A DNA stretch of 64,000 nt from Salinicoccus luteus DSM 17002. GTDB lineage: Bacteria; Bacillota; Bacilli; Staphylococcales; Salinicoccaceae. A model generated the notes under the pieces. The model had not been told where the DNA came from. It ran no database searches and saw only the letters and a list, made by a program, of their open reading frames with translations. Location of the stretch: positions 248,001 to 312,000 of the forward strand of contig NZ_JONV01000006.1 of the NCBI RefSeq assembly GCF_000712035.1, in the 5' to 3' direction. Position numbers and translations under genes: made by a program. Positions within the stretch are counted from its first letter, which is position 1. The number at the start of each line of letters is the position of its first letter. Below are positions 26,803-35,419 of the stretch, one piece after another.

Positions 26803-28042
26803 TGAACTGCATTTGAATGGTCATTCACTGAAAGGCTTGGCAGAACAATATGGAACGCCCCTTTTCGTCTATGATGAAGATGCACTCCGCAGCCAGTGCA
26901 GGAGATACCACAGTGTGTTTGAAGGCGAATCGCTGGATTATTCCATTTCGTATGCTTCAAAGGCATTCACTTCCATACAGATGGTCAAACTTCTCGAAGA
27001 GGAGAACATGAAGCTTGACGTCGTTTCGGCAGGCGAGCTGTACACTGCACTGGAAGCAGGATTCCCGGCTTCACACATACACTTCCATGGAAACAACAAA
27101 ACAACCGAAGAAATCGAATATGCACTTGAAATGGGTATTGGACTATTTGTAGTGGATGCAATGGATGAAGTGGCGCTCCTCGACCGTCTCGCCGATCAAC
27201 CGGTTGATGTCCTGCTTAGAATCAATCCAGGCATCGATGTAAATACACACTCCTATATCCAGACCGGGCAGGAAGACAGCAAGTTCGGCCTGTCCATCCA
27301 CAACGGAACTGCACAGGAGGCCATCGAAAGGATACATAGCAGTAACCAGCTGAATTTCAAGGGTGTACATTATCATCTCGGTTCGCAGATATCCGAGGAA
27401 GGCCCTTTCCTGAAAGCATTGGAGGTCGTTTTTGAATGGCTGTCCAGCGCCTCCATCGATGTAGAAATATTGAATATGGGTGGCGGTTATGGTGTCCGCT
27501 ACACTGAAGAGGACATAAGATTCCCAATTGAAGAAGGGTTCTCCCGGATCATTGGAAAACTAAAATCCCTTGCTGATGAATATGACATTCCCCTCCCCCA
27601 TATCATGATAGAGCCGGGGCGTTCAATTGCAGCAGAGGCTGGTATTACTGTCTATGAAGTGGGGGTTGTTAAGGATATTCCAGGTGTGTCTAGATATGTG
27701 TCGATTGACGGAGGAATGAGCGATCATATACGTACGCCCCTGTATGATGCAAAATACGAGGTCTTGACTGTGGACGCTGGAGAAGGAAAAAATATCAACT
27801 CACATGTTGTCGGGAAACTGTGTGAATCCGGAGATGTCGTTGGTAAGAATCTACCTCTGCCGGAGGACATCAGGCGTGGAGATCTGGTGGCGGTCGGGAC
27901 GACAGGCGCCTACCACTACTCCATGGCTTCCAATTACAATCAGATGAGAAAACCAGCCGTTGTATTTGTCACTGAAGACAACGTAAGGGAAGTCATCAGA
28001 AGACAGAGTTTGAAACAGCTTGTGGAAAATGATGTGAGATAA
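26780..28042 (+). CDS. lysA: Diaminopimelate decarboxylase
   Basis: Last step: decarboxylates meso-DAP to L-lysine, which this group of cocci puts in its peptidoglycan. 420 residues. The PLP lysine is in YSISYASKAFTS (about residue 60). Other landmarks are HYHLGSQI, the glycine loop NMGGGYGVRY, EPGRSIAAEAG, and a C-terminal CESGDVVGKNLPLP with the catalytic Cys. Overlaps the racemase-family gene by 23 nt. It ends the operon at the hairpin at 28,046. Confidence 0.95.
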   Translation: MTLTYINDELHLNGHSLKGLAEQYGTPLFVYDEDALRSQCRRYHSVFEGESLDYSISYASKAFTSIQMVKLLEEENMKLDVVSAGELYTALEAGFPASHIHFHGNNKTTEEIEYALEMGIGLFVVDAMDEVALLDRLADQPVDVLLRINPGIDVNTHSYIQTGQEDSKFGLSIHNGTAQEAIERIHSSNQLNFKGVHYHLGSQISEEGPFLKALEVVFEWLSSASIDVEILNMGGGYGVRYTEEDIRFPIEEGFSRIIGKLKSLADEYDIPLPHIMIEPGRSIAAEAGITVYEVGVVKDIPGVSRYVSIDGGMSDHIRTPLYDAKYEVLTVDAGEGKNINSHVVGKLCESGDVVGKNLPLPEDIRRGDLVAVGTTGAYHYSMASNYNQMRKPAVVFVTEDNVREVIRRQSLKQLVENDVR

Positions 28043-28045
28043 AAT

Positions 28046-28069
28046 AAAAAGAGCCCTCGGGCTCTTTTT
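28046..28069 (+). terminator. Terminator of the lysine operon
   Basis: AAAAAGAGCCC, a 2-nt apparent loop that opens to 4-6 nt, and the complement ending in T5. Confidence 0.88.
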
Positions 28070-28091
28070 ATTTTTGTATATAGAAATGCAC

Positions 28092-28118
28092 AAAAAAAAC
28101 CTGGGCCAAGCCCAGGTT
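28092..28118 (-). terminator. Terminator of cspA
   Basis: On the minus strand AACCTGGGC, loop TTG, GCCCAGGTT, then T8. Confidence 0.9.
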
Positions 28119-28156
28119 CAGATGATACAAATCAATTTATCATAAATAGATTTATA

Positions 28157-28357
28157 TTAGAGTTTAACAACGTTTGCAGCTTGTGGGCCACGGTCGCCTT
28201 CAACGACTTCGAATTCTACTGATTGACCTTCTTCAAGGGATTTGTAACCTTCTTGATTGATAGCGGAGAAGTGTACGAACACGTCGTTTTCACCCTCGAT
28301 TTCGATAAAGCCAAAACCTTTTTCTGCATTGAACCATTTTACTGTACCTTGTTTCAT
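28157..28357 (-). CDS. cspA: Cold-shock protein CspA
   Basis: RNA chaperone of 66 residues, one cold-shock domain. RNP1 is KGFGFIE and RNP2 is VFVHF; the start [10 protein letters not shown] is near identical to S. aureus CspA. GGAGG lies before the ATG. A consensus promoter at 28461-28489 gives a leader of about 97 nt that holds a long hairpin (28396-28439), so translation or processing control through the leader is likely. Confidence 0.97.
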   Translation of the reverse strand: MKQGTVKWFNAEKGFGFIEIEGENDVFVHFSAINQEGYKSLEEGQSVEFEVVEGDRGPQAANVVKL

Positions 28358-28395
28358 TAATTAAATCCTCCAGTGACGATATTCAATAGCATAAT

Positions 28396-28439
28396 CCATA
28401 TAGCATAGAAATGTATGGTACATACAATTTCTTATATGG
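28396..28439 (-). promoter_or_regulatory. Long hairpin in the cspA 5' leader
   Basis: The arms run CCATATAAGAAATTGTATG and CATACATTTCTATGCTATATGG on the minus strand, around a TAC loop. Pairing covers about 17 bp with small bulges. It is about 40 nt upstream of the start codon. In S. aureus the cspA leader hairpin is cut by RNase III and bound by CspA itself (from memory of published work); this looks like the same type of element. Confidence 0.65.
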
Positions 28440-28460
28440 AGAATACTTATTGATATCCCA

Positions 28461-28489
28461 ATTATAAGCCATATGGCTCGGATTTGCAA
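28461..28489 (-). promoter_or_regulatory. cspA promoter
   Basis: Minus strand TTGCAA (28484-28489), 17-bp spacer, TATAAT (28461-28466). The perfect -10 and optimal spacing suit a highly expressed gene. Confidence 0.8.
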
Positions 28490-28536
28490 ATGATTCTTTA
28501 CTGGTTTTGTCTTTTTTTATGAATATTCTAATAATA

Positions 28537-28827
28537 TTATGCAACCAATTCCCCGTTTTTAAGCATCATCGGTGTATAGAATATCTGCAGGTCTTCCCCA
28601 CAATCTTCACAATGCTCCATCTCACAGCCATTGAAGAATGTGAGAAGGTTGTATTTTCCTTCTTTGAATGAATGGAACTGTTCTTTCATTTTCTGGATGA
28701 TATCCTTATATGCATCTTTCATGGCTTTTTCAGACTCATAGCTGAACTGTCTGATGATGCCTTCCTGCCACCCCTCAAAAAGCCACCAGCCTTCGTAATC
28801 CGCTCTGAGTATGACAATCTTAAACAT
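28537..28827 (-). CDS. DUF1033-family protein
   Basis: 96 residues. The N-terminus MFKIVILRADYEGWWLFEGW and a CEDCGEDLQIFYTPMM segment near the C-terminus match the DUF1033 family of low-GC Gram-positive bacteria. The CxxC pair and a preceding Cys-Glu-His could bind a metal, but this is not shown. The function is unknown. It is monocistronic, upstream of cspA on the same strand and divergent from the acylphosphatase gene. Confidence 0.8.
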   Translation of the reverse strand: MFKIVILRADYEGWWLFEGWQEGIIRQFSYESEKAMKDAYKDIIQKMKEQFHSFKEGKYNLLTFFNGCEMEHCEDCGEDLQIFYTPMMLKNGELVA

Positions 28828-28929
28828 TTTAAAAACTCCATTCGCGTTTGATAATATATGTATTATATACGCGTATAATTCGCATTATCAAGCTAAAAAT
28901 CCTATAATATAGTATAAGAGGTGTTGCAA

Positions 28930-29199
28930 ATGGAATCAAGAATGATAATTGTATCCGGACATGTCCAAGGGGTCGGTTTTAGATATTCAACAAAAAGCAT
29001 TGCAGATCGCCTGAATATTACCGGCTATGCAGCAAATGTCCGGGACTATGTCGAAATACTGGCCACTGGCACAGAAGCGGATTTGGACGAATTTGTACAG
29101 CAGGTCGTACAAGGGGCCTCCCCGGCTTCGAGTGTTGATGACTATTCGGTCAAAACGATTCCCCTGGAAGATGGCTATGATAGATTTGTAACCAAATAG
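28930..29199 (+). CDS. acyP: Acylphosphatase
   Basis: Small enzyme of 89 residues that hydrolyses acyl phosphates. The phosphate-binding loop GHVQGVGFRYSTK carries the catalytic Arg. The Asn-containing strand is GYAANVRDYVEILATG; canonical enzymes read GWVRNxxDGxVE, so this loop is slightly unusual. GAGGTG lies about 7 nt before the ATG at 28930; an upstream GTG overlaps that site. It is the first gene of a small cluster with xpaC and the TelA-family gene, as in staphylococci. Confidence 0.9.
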   Translation: MESRMIIVSGHVQGVGFRYSTKSIADRLNITGYAANVRDYVEILATGTEADLDEFVQQVVQGASPASSVDDYSVKTIPLEDGYDRFVTK

Positions 29200-29224
29200 T
29201 ATTGACTGAAGGTGTAATTTAAAG

Positions 29225-29953
29225 ATGAAGAATAATATATCACACTGGTTCGCCTCATTGATTTCCATACCGGTCGCGGTTGTGGCAGGCATGTTTTCGA
29301 TGATTGCCTTCGATATTCATCTGTTTCTCGATATGATGATTGCGACGGGCGGTTTTTTTGCAGCCTACTTCCCTACTCAATCGATAAGCCTGAATTCACA
29401 GCTGCAGAAAATGGGTATATCAAAAAGTGAATACCGTTACGTCAAACGTCAGCTGTCTGAAGCAAGGGAAAAGATCAAAAGGTTGAGGCAGACCTACAAG
29501 AATGTCCGCACTTTGAAAGATGCGAAACTCATATACGATATCAACCGTCTCGTCCGGACCATATACCAGGCAGTCGAAAATGATCCCAAGCTCTTTTTCA
29601 ATGCACAGCAGTTCTTCCATTCAAATCTTGATTCGGCGGTGAATACCATCGAGCAGTATCTTTTCTTGTACAAGATGCCGGGCAAGACGAAGGAGGAAAA
29701 GGTGAAGCTCCACGAAACACGCATCTCACTGCTGGAGCTCAAAAGAACCATACAGTCTAACCTGTCAGCGATGAACAGGGACAGCTATCAAGCCTTGGAA
29801 GTTGAGAAGGACTTCATAAAAATGAACAGGAAACGTACCATGTCCACACTCAAACTGGATAATAAACTTGAAAAGCAGAAGGTGGATCTGAAGAAAAAAG
29901 AGAAAGAACCAGTATACCAAAACAGAGGTGAAGATAATGAAAGAGGAAAATAA
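29225..29953 (+). CDS. xpaC: XpaC-family protein
   Basis: 242 residues. Two hydrophobic segments (about residues 12-30 and 35-52) are followed by a long charged helical region. The family is annotated for hydrolysis of 5-bromo-4-chloroindolyl phosphate, but its natural role is unclear. The C-terminus is very rich in Lys and Glu. Its stop overlaps the start of the TelA-family gene, a pairing conserved across Bacillales, so the two proteins probably work together at the membrane. Confidence 0.85.
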   Translation: MKNNISHWFASLISIPVAVVAGMFSMIAFDIHLFLDMMIATGGFFAAYFPTQSISLNSQLQKMGISKSEYRYVKRQLSEAREKIKRLRQTYKNVRTLKDAKLIYDINRLVRTIYQAVENDPKLFFNAQQFFHSNLDSAVNTIEQYLFLYKMPGKTKEEKVKLHETRISLLELKRTIQSNLSAMNRDSYQALEVEKDFIKMNRKRTMSTLKLDNKLEKQKVDLKKKEKEPVYQNRGEDNERGK

Positions 29954-31121
29954 ATTAAAAGAGAAGCTATTGTCCGACCCATTCTCTTCAGTGGATGAAG
30001 ATACGGATCTCATCCCACAGCCTGAAATGGCCGTTGAGGAAAAAAGGGAACAGAGCACGCTGACCACCTATCAGGAAAGATTTACAGAAGAAGACCTGAA
30101 GAAGATTGAAGAAATCAAGAACAAGATAGAACCCCTGGATAATGATGCGCTCATCCAATATGGCTCGAATGCACAGCAGGCACTCTCCAAGTTCTCCCAC
30201 CAGATGCTCACAGAAGTCCAGTCGAAAGACGTTGGACCAATCGGAGAAACGCTGGAGAGCCTGATGAAGAAACTGAAGGAAATCGATCCGGATGAACTGA
30301 CGAAAGAAAAGAAGAATATTTTCAATCGCATATTCCGGAGAGTGAAGAAATCTGTTAACGAATTGATTTCAAAACACCAGAGTGTAGCATCACAGGTCGA
30401 CCGTATCGGTATACAGCTCGAGCACGCGAAGGAAGTCCTGGTCAAGGATGTGCATCTGCTCGATAAGCTGTATGATCAGAACAAGGACTACTTTGATGCA
30501 ATAAATATATACATTGCAGCTGCCGAAATGAAGAAGGAAGAATTGGAAAACCAAACACTGCCTGAGCTGAGAAGAAAAGCTGAGGAATCGAGCAACCAGA
30601 TGCATGTGCAGGAAGTAAATGACATGATGCAGTATATCAACCGGTTGGAAAAACGGATCCATGACCTCAAGCTATCAAGGCAGATCACTCTTCAGTCTGC
30701 TCCACAAATCAGAATGATTCAAAACATCAACCAGACGTTGGCAGAGAAGATTCAGAGCTCCATCCTGACGAGCATACCGCTTTGGAAGAACCAGATGGCC
30801 ATCGCCCTTACCCTGCTCCGTCAGGAGTCGGCTTCACAGGCCCAGCAGGCAGTCACCAATACGACAAATGACTTGCTGACGAAGAACTCTGAGATGCTGA
30901 AGCAGAACTCCATACGGACAGCTCAGGAAAATGAGCGGGGTATCGTAGATATCGAAACATTGAAGACGACCCAGGAAAATCTTGTGACCACTATTGAAGA
31001 AACATTGAGGATTCAGCAGGAAGGCTCACAAAAACGCCAGGCGGCAGAGCGCGAACTGGAAAGCATGGAAGAGGAGCTCAAGACGAGATTGCTGGAACTC
31101 AAGGAAGAACATCGATATTAA
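29937..31121 (+). CDS. TelA/KlaA-family toxic anion resistance protein
   Basis: About 394 residues, soluble and almost wholly alpha-helical, with coiled-coil character in residues 190-260 and 340-390. Family landmarks are IGETLESLMKKLKEIDPDEL, LLDKLYDQNKDYFDAINIYI and SIPLWKNQMAIALTLLRQE (TelA core). It is linked in some bacteria to tellurite resistance and in Listeria to nisin and antibiotic tolerance. The start at 29937 has GAGGTG 6 nt upstream; a GTG inside that site is the alternative. It overlaps xpaC by 17 nt. Confidence 0.9.
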   Translation: MKEENKLKEKLLSDPFSSVDEDTDLIPQPEMAVEEKREQSTLTTYQERFTEEDLKKIEEIKNKIEPLDNDALIQYGSNAQQALSKFSHQMLTEVQSKDVGPIGETLESLMKKLKEIDPDELTKEKKNIFNRIFRRVKKSVNELISKHQSVASQVDRIGIQLEHAKEVLVKDVHLLDKLYDQNKDYFDAINIYIAAAEMKKEELENQTLPELRRKAEESSNQMHVQEVNDMMQYINRLEKRIHDLKLSRQITLQSAPQIRMIQNINQTLAEKIQSSILTSIPLWKNQMAIALTLLRQESASQAQQAVTNTTNDLLTKNSEMLKQNSIRTAQENERGIVDIETLKTTQENLVTTIEETLRIQQEGSQKRQAAERELESMEEELKTRLLELKEEHRY

Positions 31122-31124
31122 TTT

Positions 31125-31165
31125 CATAATAAAAAGCGCATCCAGAGGATGCGCTTTTTATTATG
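31125..31165. terminator. Bidirectional intrinsic terminator
   Basis: Perfect 19-bp stem with a 3-nt loop, with A and T runs inside the arms. It lies between the TelA-family gene and brnQ and includes the brnQ stop codon. Confidence 0.92.
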
Positions 31166-32474
31166 AATATTTTACTTTTTCTTGTTTCATCCCAATCAGA
31201 TAACCAAGGATATATCCGATTATCAGCACTGGAATCCATTCGAAGGAATTCTCAAATAGAGGCATGCTCTCTATCCATCCCAGATTCATCCATTCATTCC
31301 TGTGAATAACTGCAAGCACACTTGTGATGATCACCAGCATGACCGGAAGCTGGAAGCTCAGCCTTGGTGAAGGAACAAAGTATGTCAGGAACAGCAACGC
31401 AACGGAAGTCATTGCGATTGGATAGATGATGTAAAGGACTGGAAGACTTGTCTGGATAACCTGATTAAGTCCCTGGTTGGCCAGTACAAGAGAAATCAGA
31501 GTGAATATGATGACGAATGTTTCATATGATATTTTCGGAAGGATACTATTGAAGTATTCACTTACCGCGACAATCAGTCCAGTAGCTGTCGTCAGACACG
31601 CCACAGCAACGATGACACCAAGCAGGATCGCACCGAACTGACCATATGAATCATTGGCGACGAATGTCAGCAGGAAAGTTCCCAAGTTCTGGTCATCGAC
31701 CTGTTCACCACCCAGATTGACACGGTTCCCAATCCATCCAAGTGAAACGTAGATGATACCAAGAAGCAGTGCTGCAATGGAACTCGCTTTGACTGTTTCA
31801 ATAAGCAGTTCTTTTCTGCTGGTGACACCAAGGTCACGAATGGAGTTCAGAACGATGACTGAAAATGCAATGGCTGCAATAGCATCCATAGTAAGATATC
31901 CCTCGGTAAACCCGACAGAGAATGGTGCAGTTGTATCGAACCCTTCTGCAGGAGCGCCAGGGTCATTGCTTATGTACATCATAATCGCCCTGATGATGAG
32001 CGCCACAATTGTAACCAGCAGTACCGGTGTAAGGAATCGGCCGATATTATCGACCATCCGGCTCGGGTTATAGCTTAAAAGAAATACAATAGTAAAGAAG
32101 ACAATTGAAAATATGAGCAGACTCACCCACCCTGTGCCATCCATAAATGGCATAAGTGACATCTCATAGGCTGTTGTAGCTGTCCTAGGAATGGCGAAGA
32201 ATGGACCGATTGCCAGATAGATGACCACCATGAAAATGATTGCAAAAGCCGGGTGGACGACTTTAAGCGATTCCCGGTACCCACCTTTTGAGATGGAGCC
32301 GGCAATTACCCCAACCAGTGGCAGTCCGACGCCGGTAATGACGAATCCGATGATTGCCATCCAGAAGTAGTCCCCACTTTGGAAACCAAGACCTGGTGGG
32401 AAAATCAGGTTCCCTGCACCGAAGAACATGGCGAAAAGCATGAACCCGATGATGACGCTGTGTTTGAAACTCAT
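31161..32474 (-). CDS. brnQ: Branched-chain amino acid:cation symporter (LIVCS family)
   Basis: Imports leucine, isoleucine and valine with sodium or protons. 437 residues with 12 hydrophobic segments. The N-terminus is diagnostic: MLFAMFFGAGNLIFPPGLGF. Other BrnQ features are GPFFAIPRTATTAYEM and DLGVTSRKELL. AGGAGG precedes the ATG. It is transcribed alone. The upstream gap has an inverted repeat and a weak CodY-like site, and branched-chain uptake in staphylococci is a CodY target. S. aureus has three brnQ paralogues; this location matches brnQ3. Confidence 0.92.
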   Translation of the reverse strand: MSFKHSVIIGFMLFAMFFGAGNLIFPPGLGFQSGDYFWMAIIGFVITGVGLPLVGVIAGSISKGGYRESLKVVHPAFAIIFMVVIYLAIGPFFAIPRTATTAYEMSLMPFMDGTGWVSLLIFSIVFFTIVFLLSYNPSRMVDNIGRFLTPVLLVTIVALIIRAIMMYISNDPGAPAEGFDTTAPFSVGFTEGYLTMDAIAAIAFSVIVLNSIRDLGVTSRKELLIETVKASSIAALLLGIIYVSLGWIGNRVNLGGEQVDDQNLGTFLLTFVANDSYGQFGAILLGVIVAVACLTTATGLIVAVSEYFNSILPKISYETFVIIFTLISLVLANQGLNQVIQTSLPVLYIIYPIAMTSVALLFLTYFVPSPRLSFQLPVMLVIITSVLAVIHRNEWMNLGWIESMPLFENSFEWIPVLIIGYILGYLIGMKQEKVKYS

Positions 32475-32510
32475 TATTTGACCTCCTAATACGTAAAAGT
32501 TATTGAAATG

Positions 32511-32573
32511 GTAAACCTTAGTTTACAATACAAACCCCTTTAAGTCCATAAAATTCTCAATTGTCAGATATTA
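32511..32573 (-). promoter_or_regulatory. brnQ upstream region: inverted repeat and CodY-like motif
   Basis: GTAAACCTTAGTTTAC (32511-32526) is a perfect 6-bp inverted repeat with a 4-bp centre, 37 bp before the start codon. AATTGTCAGATATTA (32559-32573) matches the CodY consensus AATTTTCWGAAAATT at 11 of 15 positions. Both are suggestive only. Confidence 0.35.
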
Positions 32574-32587
32574 CAATTTGTGAAAAG

Positions 32588-34330
32588 CTACACTAGTATT
32601 TTGGTCAATATTCTTTTGAGCAGATTAGGCAATGCAGAAGCGATTTCTTCAGCATCATTGACGATGATGGTATTGGTATCATAGATATTTTTGATTGCAG
32701 CAAGTGTATTCCCTTCGTTCGATTGGTCTATGAAAATATTGATGACCTGGATGCCCGACTTCCTGGCCTCCTGTACTGCTTCATGCGTATCTATGATGCC
32801 GCTCTGATTATATTGCTCGGCACTCGGCAGACCATCGGAGAACATGATGATGAACCGATCCCTCTCACTGCGCATTTGTAACTTTCCGGCCTCATGTTTG
32901 ATAATGAGCCCATCACGGTTATCCCCCGAAGCTTCAATATCCATAAGGGAGACGGGATAATAATACTTGGATCTCTCGAAATCCATATGCTCATAAACAT
33001 TATTGGGATAATGATTTTTCATCACTTCAAATGTATCCTCATGGTGGGAGACGATGCGATGCGGTATTCCCAAAGACTTTAAAATATTATTGAGTATGAT
33101 GACGCCATTCCGGCAACCTTCAAGATTTTCAGTCATGGAGAATGACTGGTCGATGATGACAGTAAAAGCAGCATCCAGTTCTTTTGACTCGATATTTTTC
33201 TTTACGAACAGTTTGGGGCTGTCATCTATTATCGGCCCTATCGGGTTCTTCATCAGTTTCCCGGATGTGCGTCTCGTCTGGAAAGCGTTCATCTTGTAGT
33301 TGAGTATCTGTGTAATATCCCCGACGACTTTCTTGGCGACAGCGTTGTAGGACTCGAATATCCGTTGGTATTCCTTGTACTGGGAGAGCCTGATCTTAGG
33401 TTTTACAATATTCAGCACCGCATGCTGATTAATTGCACCCGAATCCTCCAACAGATTGTCCCCGGTATTCCGGCCGAAACCTTCATGATAATCCGACACA
33501 TCATCCTCATATGGGTTCTGTTTGCCGTGTGCACTTTTTCTTGAGGTGTTGTCCCCTGTCTCCCCGACCATATTCGCTTCATCGGCATCACAATCGGTCT
33601 TGGTATCCACCCGGCTCGTCTCCTCTTCCTCCTCCTCCTCGGCTTTTTCGTCCAGGCGGCTGGAATCCTTCCTGAATGGAGTCGTCCTATTGAATACACT
33701 GATGTCATTGAAAGGCATATCATGCAGTCTGAAGGAGGTCTTCAGTGAAATTTTTTGTGATACGATTGATATGATCTTTTCTGTCAATGCAATACTTTCT
33801 TCTGTACTGTCACTGATGAGAGGCATCGTCTCACCAAATGCTTCCATGGTTTCGCGGCCTTCGATAATGGCTATATTGAACGACTTCAGAAAAGCCTCGG
33901 CATCATTGGAAGATTTTTTTCTGTATTCTTCAGTTTTTATGCGGTCCCCCTTTTGAATGACGTTTTCGATTAGCGGACGCTGTCTGATGGCTGCCCGCCT
34001 GTTCCGGTAGTATTCGAGGGAGAGAAAGATCTGTTGTGTAAACACATCACTGTTCTTCATCCTGTCATATTTACGGTAATCTAAAATATAAGGGGAAGGA
34101 TATCTGGTAAGTATATCGTACCTGAATCCTTCCCTCTCACTAATATCCGTTCTATGCTTCCAGAAGAAGCTCATATTGAACTCATTGGAAGCAGGATTAT
34201 AATAGCTGTATTTCCGGACGGTCACCGTCACTGCCTTCTTCTTCAGGAGAAGGCGTGCAAGATCGGTGATTTCCATCATTATTTTGGAATCTACAATTTC
34301 ATCATTGAATTTTATAAATGAATAGCTCAT
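32588..34330 (-). CDS. vWA-domain protein paired with a MoxR AAA ATPase (NorD/CobT-like)
   Basis: About 580 residues. The C-terminal von Willebrand A domain has a MIDAS motif, DQSFS in FTVIIDQSFSMTENLEG (about residue 400), then MFSDGLPS. A long acidic stretch (about residues 220-300) with a run of Glu lies between the helical N-terminal half and the vWA domain. It follows the MoxR-type gene with an 5-base-scale coupling: the ATPase stop overlaps the alternative GTG start at 34339. The ATG at 34330 has GGAAT 9 nt upstream. Such pairs act as metal-dependent chaperones that remodel or activate a partner protein. The client is unknown. S. aureus has the same pair just before odhAB. Confidence 0.85.
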   Translation of the reverse strand: MSYSFIKFNDEIVDSKIMMEITDLARLLLKKKAVTVTVRKYSYYNPASNEFNMSFFWKHRTDISEREGFRYDILTRYPSPYILDYRKYDRMKNSDVFTQQIFLSLEYYRNRRAAIRQRPLIENVIQKGDRIKTEEYRKKSSNDAEAFLKSFNIAIIEGRETMEAFGETMPLISDSTEESIALTEKIISIVSQKISLKTSFRLHDMPFNDISVFNRTTPFRKDSSRLDEKAEEEEEEETSRVDTKTDCDADEANMVGETGDNTSRKSAHGKQNPYEDDVSDYHEGFGRNTGDNLLEDSGAINQHAVLNIVKPKIRLSQYKEYQRIFESYNAVAKKVVGDITQILNYKMNAFQTRRTSGKLMKNPIGPIIDDSPKLFVKKNIESKELDAAFTVIIDQSFSMTENLEGCRNGVIILNNILKSLGIPHRIVSHHEDTFEVMKNHYPNNVYEHMDFERSKYYYPVSLMDIEASGDNRDGLIIKHEAGKLQMRSERDRFIIMFSDGLPSAEQYNQSGIIDTHEAVQEARKSGIQVINIFIDQSNEGNTLAAIKNIYDTNTIIVNDAEEIASALPNLLKRILTKILV

Positions 34331-34335
34331 ATTTA

Positions 34336-35127
34336 TCACATTCCAAACTGAAGTTCTGCTGCATTCAGAATCGCTTTTTTCTCCTGTTCACTGTCAAGCT
34401 TGTCGATGATGGCCCGATAGCATGCGCGTCCAATCGGCATTTGTGTACTCAGATCGGCCAGATCAATCAGGCTTCTCACGCTGGAAGCTTCTTGGGAAAT
34501 CTGTCCCTGTTCTGTCATTGTGACGAGGTCTTCATGGAAATTTGTGATGGCCTCGATGATTGATGCATCTTTCTGGATACTTTGTGCATTCAGTACCTGG
34601 ATAAGCGCCTCCTTCGATACGTAGCCAAGTTCAATGACATTGAATCGGTTGAGCAGCGCTTCATTCATCGGCATGGTGCCTACATATCCCACATTTATTG
34701 CAGCAATGACGTTGAAGCCATCTTCAGCGACGATTGTGTCACCAGTCAACGGGTTTGTAATCGTCCTGCGATAATCCAATGCCGCATTCAGGATCGGCAG
34801 GACTTCCGGTTTGGCCATATTGATTTCATCAATATAAAGAATGGCACCTTCCTTCATCGCACGGATCACGGGCCCATCTATGAAGGTGATTTCCTGTCTG
34901 CCGTCATTGTATTCAAGTGTCTTGAAGCCAAGCAGGGATTCAATATCGACATCCACTGAACAGTTTATGCTATACATGTCCTTGTTCAATTCTCCGGTCA
35001 GATCTTCTGCAAGCCTGGTCTTGCCGGAACCTGTCGGTCCCTTCAGAAGCAGGTTTTTACTAAGGGATAGGATGATCAGGGAATCGCTTTTTATCGTTTC
35101 ATCATTATGCAGGAATTTTATGGCCAT
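34336..35127 (-). CDS. MoxR/NorQ-type AAA+ ATPase
   Basis: 263 residues. Walker A is [14 protein letters not shown] (about residues 29-42). Walker B is [15 protein letters not shown]. Sensor and arginine finger regions follow ([18 protein letters not shown]). The compact size and the pairing with a vWA partner place it in the MoxR group, which act as chaperone-like ATPases. It starts 2 nt after the stop of the 67-residue DUF6501-like gene, with only a weak site (GAAGTTGA), so it is probably translated by coupling. Confidence 0.9.
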   Translation of the reverse strand: MAIKFLHNDETIKSDSLIILSLSKNLLLKGPTGSGKTRLAEDLTGELNKDMYSINCSVDVDIESLLGFKTLEYNDGRQEITFIDGPVIRAMKEGAILYIDEINMAKPEVLPILNAALDYRRTITNPLTGDTIVAEDGFNVIAAINVGYVGTMPMNEALLNRFNVIELGYVSKEALIQVLNAQSIQKDASIIEAITNFHEDLVTMTEQGQISQEASSVRSLIDLADLSTQMPIGRACYRAIIDKLDSEQEKKAILNAAELQFGM

Positions 35128-35129
35128 AT

Positions 35130-35333
35130 CTATTCAACTTCTTCAAAGTATGTTTTATAGTATCCGCCGACTTTGCCTGAATTATCTTTGACGAATATAT
35201 ATTCTTCTGTTTCATTGACCACCGTGTAGGTTTCTCCAGGAGTCAGCATATCGGATACTTTATATTTTTTTGCATCTGTATGGGCTACTCTGACTGTTCT
35301 CAAATTATTATCGTTCCAAGTTTCATGAAGCAT
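35130..35333 (-). CDS. DUF6501-like small protein
   Basis: 67 residues, hydrophilic, with an SH3-like beta pattern: [21 protein letters not shown], then [21 protein letters not shown] recognise it as the small protein that precedes the MoxR/vWA pair in staphylococci (DUF6501). The start at 35333 is preferred because GGAGAG lies 6 nt upstream; in-frame ATGs at 35339 and 35351 lack a site. It is the first gene of a three-gene operon. Function unknown. Confidence 0.75.
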   Translation of the reverse strand: MLHETWNDNNLRTVRVAHTDAKKYKVSDMLTPGETYTVVNETEEYIFVKDNSGKVGGYYKTYFEEVE

Positions 35334-35376
35334 CTTCATCTCTCCAAACATCTTATTTTAATTATGATTTTAACAC

Positions 35377-35409
35377 AAAAATGACAGGCATCCCACGGGA
35401 GCCTGTCAT
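35377..35409 (-). terminator. Terminator of odhAB
   Basis: ATGACAGGC and its complement with an 11-nt loop, followed on the minus strand by TTTTGTG. The loop is large and the T run short, so strength is moderate. Confidence 0.65.
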
Positions 35410-35419
35410 GATTTTTCAA

